In this document: positions 6,920 through 8,114 of the stretch, piece by piece
Position numbering within the stretch: the stretch's first letter is position 1
Layout of the letters: each line of letters opens with the position of its first letter
DNA from: Pseudomonadota bacterium
Lineage (GTDB): Bacteria; Myxococcota; Myxococcia; Myxococcales; Anaeromyxobacteraceae
Length of the DNA stretch: 8,114 nucleotides
Direction: 5' to 3'
Assembly (NCBI GenBank): GCA_023411405.1
Contig: JAEYOU010000513.1
Coordinates: 1-8,114 of the forward strand
The notes under the pieces: generated by a model
Database searches by the model: none
The model's input: only the letters and a program-made list of their open reading frames with translations
Told to the model about the DNA's origin: nothing
Made by a program: the position numbers and the translations under genes

Positions 6920-6985
6920 GGCCGACGGGGCCGCGGGTCGCATCATGCCCCACGGGAGGTGCCAGGGGAAGGTCGGCGAGGGCCG

Positions 6986-8114
6986 TCACACCCGCAGCCC
7001 GACGGCGCGCATCAATGCGAGGGCGTTCGAGTGCGCGACGACGCCGGGGCGGAGCCGGTAGTCGAACGCGATCTCGCCGTCCTGTACCTGGTCCTCGAAG
7101 TGGGCGTTGGCGAGCCTGCCGCCGGCCAGGTCGGTCAGGGCGAGATCGTGCGTGGTCACGAGGCCGATCGCCCCGGCGGAGACGAGCGTCTCGAGCAGCG
7201 CCGCCGCGCCGATGCGGCGGTCGTGGCTGTTGGTGCCGTGGAGGATCTCGTCGAGGAGGAAAAGCAGCGGCACCGGGCCGCGGGCGAGGTCCTGGAGGAG
7301 GCGCAGCCGCGTGATCTCGGCGTAGAAGCGCGAGCGGCCGGCCTGGAGCGAGTCCTGGATGCGCAGCGTGGCGCCGGGCGCGAGCGGGGTGAGCCGGCAG
7401 CGGGCCGCGGGCACCGGCGCGCCCGCCTGGGCGAGCACCGCCGCCACGCCGACCGTCCGGAGGTACGTGCTCTTGCCGGACATGTTGGAGCCGGACACGA
7501 GCAGGGCGGCCGGTCCCGCGCCGCCGAGCCGGACGTCGTTCGGGACCGCGCGAGCGAGGAGCGGGTGCCGGAGCGCGTCGGCCTCGAGGAGCGGGCCGGC
7601 GCCGGGCGCGAGGTCCAGGATCTCGGGGAACACGTGCGCGGGGCGCGCGTGGGCGTAGCCGGCGAGGGCCGAGAGCGCCTCGAGCTCCGCCACGGCGTCG
7701 AGCCAGGCCCCCACCGCGTGGCCCGACGCCGCGCGCCACCGCTCCACGGCCACGGCGTGGAGGGGGGTCCACTGCAGGGTGTAGGCGATCGGGGCGAAGA
7801 ACTGGTTCTTCGCCCACTCGACGCGCGCGGCGATCCCGGTCAGGCGAGCGATCCGCGCCGACGCGGGCAGGGCGCCCGCGCGGAGCCGGCCCTGCTGCGC
7901 GGCGAGGTGCGCGTCCGCGAACGGCTCGCGCTCCAGCCGGCCGAGGACGAGCGACAGGAGCGTGAGCTCCGCCGAGGGGCGGTCCAGCGAATCGAGCACA
8001 CGCGCGAGCCCGGCGCGCATCGACCGCCGGACGAGGAGGGCGATCGCGATCGCGCCGAGGAAGGGGAGGGGGCCGACCCCGGCCGCCCACAGCGCGGCGC
8101 CCGCGACCGACGCC
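6986..8114 (-). CDS. Membrane-anchored MutS-like ATPase, N-terminus cut by window edge
   Basis: The C-terminal 375 residues of a MutS-family ABC-type ATPase; the frame stays open to the right edge and the first full codon is at 8113-8111. Motifs are Walker A GSNMSGKST (about 7466-7492), Walker B LLFLLDEI followed by HGTNSHDR (about 7217-7267), and the H-loop VTTHD. The lever region with VEWAKNQFFAPIAYTLQW and PEILDL matches the branch of MutS-like proteins that carry N-terminal membrane helices. A hydrophobic stretch (about 8025-8100), ending in an Arg pair, supports membrane anchoring. Such proteins are usually near 600 residues, so about 200 or more are missing here. The mismatch-recognition domain of true MutS, with its Phe-x-Glu motif, is not seen in the visible part. 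A role in classical mismatch repair is therefore doubtful. The cellular function of this branch is unknown to me. Confidence 0.85.
   Translation of the reverse strand, partial: ASVAGAALWAAGVGPLPFLGAIAIALLVRRSMRAGLARVLDSLDRPSAELTLLSLVLGRLEREPFADAHLAAQQGRLRAGALPASARIARLTGIAARVEWAKNQFFAPIAYTLQWTPLHAVAVERWRAASGHAVGAWLDAVAELEALSALAGYAHARPAHVFPEILDLAPGAGPLLEADALRHPLLARAVPNDVRLGGAGPAALLVSGSNMSGKSTYLRTVGVAAVLAQAGAPVPAARCRLTPLAPGATLRIQDSLQAGRSRFYAEITRLRLLQDLARGPVPLLFLLDEILHGTNSHDRRIGAAALLETLVSAGAIGLVTTHDLALTDLAGGRLANAHFEDQVQDGEIAFDYRLRPGVVAHSNALALMRAVGLRV

Noticed and set aside
6946..6964. A TGGCAC element on the minus strand upstream of the DUF2378-like gene, as a sigma-54 promoter
   Set aside because: The -24 half matches well but no TTGC-like -12 element is found at the right distance.

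Overview
The window is very GC-rich (roughly three quarters G+C by eye), has strongly GC3-biased codons, and codes densely on both strands. A protein resembling the Myxococcales paralogous family TIGR02265/DUF2378, a sigma-54 activator, a hemerythrin and a membrane-anchored MutS-like ATPase together suggest a delta-proteobacterial myxobacterium, most likely Anaeromyxobacter or a close relative. That assignment is inference; no rRNA or other marker gene is present.

Layout from left to right. (1) Positions 1-879, minus: the N-terminal 293 residues of a sigma-54 activator whose AAA+ domain starts almost at the N-terminus; the protein runs off the left edge. (2) Positions 880-1225: a divergent intergenic region with a 9-bp inverted repeat, a compact pair of adjacent palindromes and a likely sigma-70 promoter. 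(3) 1226-3451, plus: one uninterrupted 741-residue protein fusing homoserine O-acetyltransferase (MetX) to homoserine dehydrogenase. (4) 3575-4066, plus: a hemerythrin HHE-domain protein, followed at 4071-4161 by a cluster of perfect hairpins, three of which compete for the same bases. (5) 4263-5261, plus: type I methionine aminopeptidase with an N-terminal SEC-C zinc motif. (6) Three minus-strand genes in transcription order (right to left): a MutS-like ATPase with hydrophobic segments (6986-8114, cut by the right edge), the DUF2378-like protein (6344-6907) and a YheT-type alpha/beta hydrolase (5221-6309). The last ends inside the 3' end of map in a tail-to-tail overlap of 41 bp.

The most notable item is the MetX-homoserine dehydrogenase fusion. 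It joins two consecutive reactions, aspartate semialdehyde to homoserine to O-acetylhomoserine, which could commit homoserine to methionine. Both active sites look intact, and no aspartokinase or ACT regulatory domain is attached. The methionine aminopeptidase lies further downstream but acts on nascent proteins, not in methionine synthesis, so I read no pathway link between the two. The other genes look like chromosomal housekeeping or accessory genes. I found no mobile element, CRISPR array, tRNA or rRNA.
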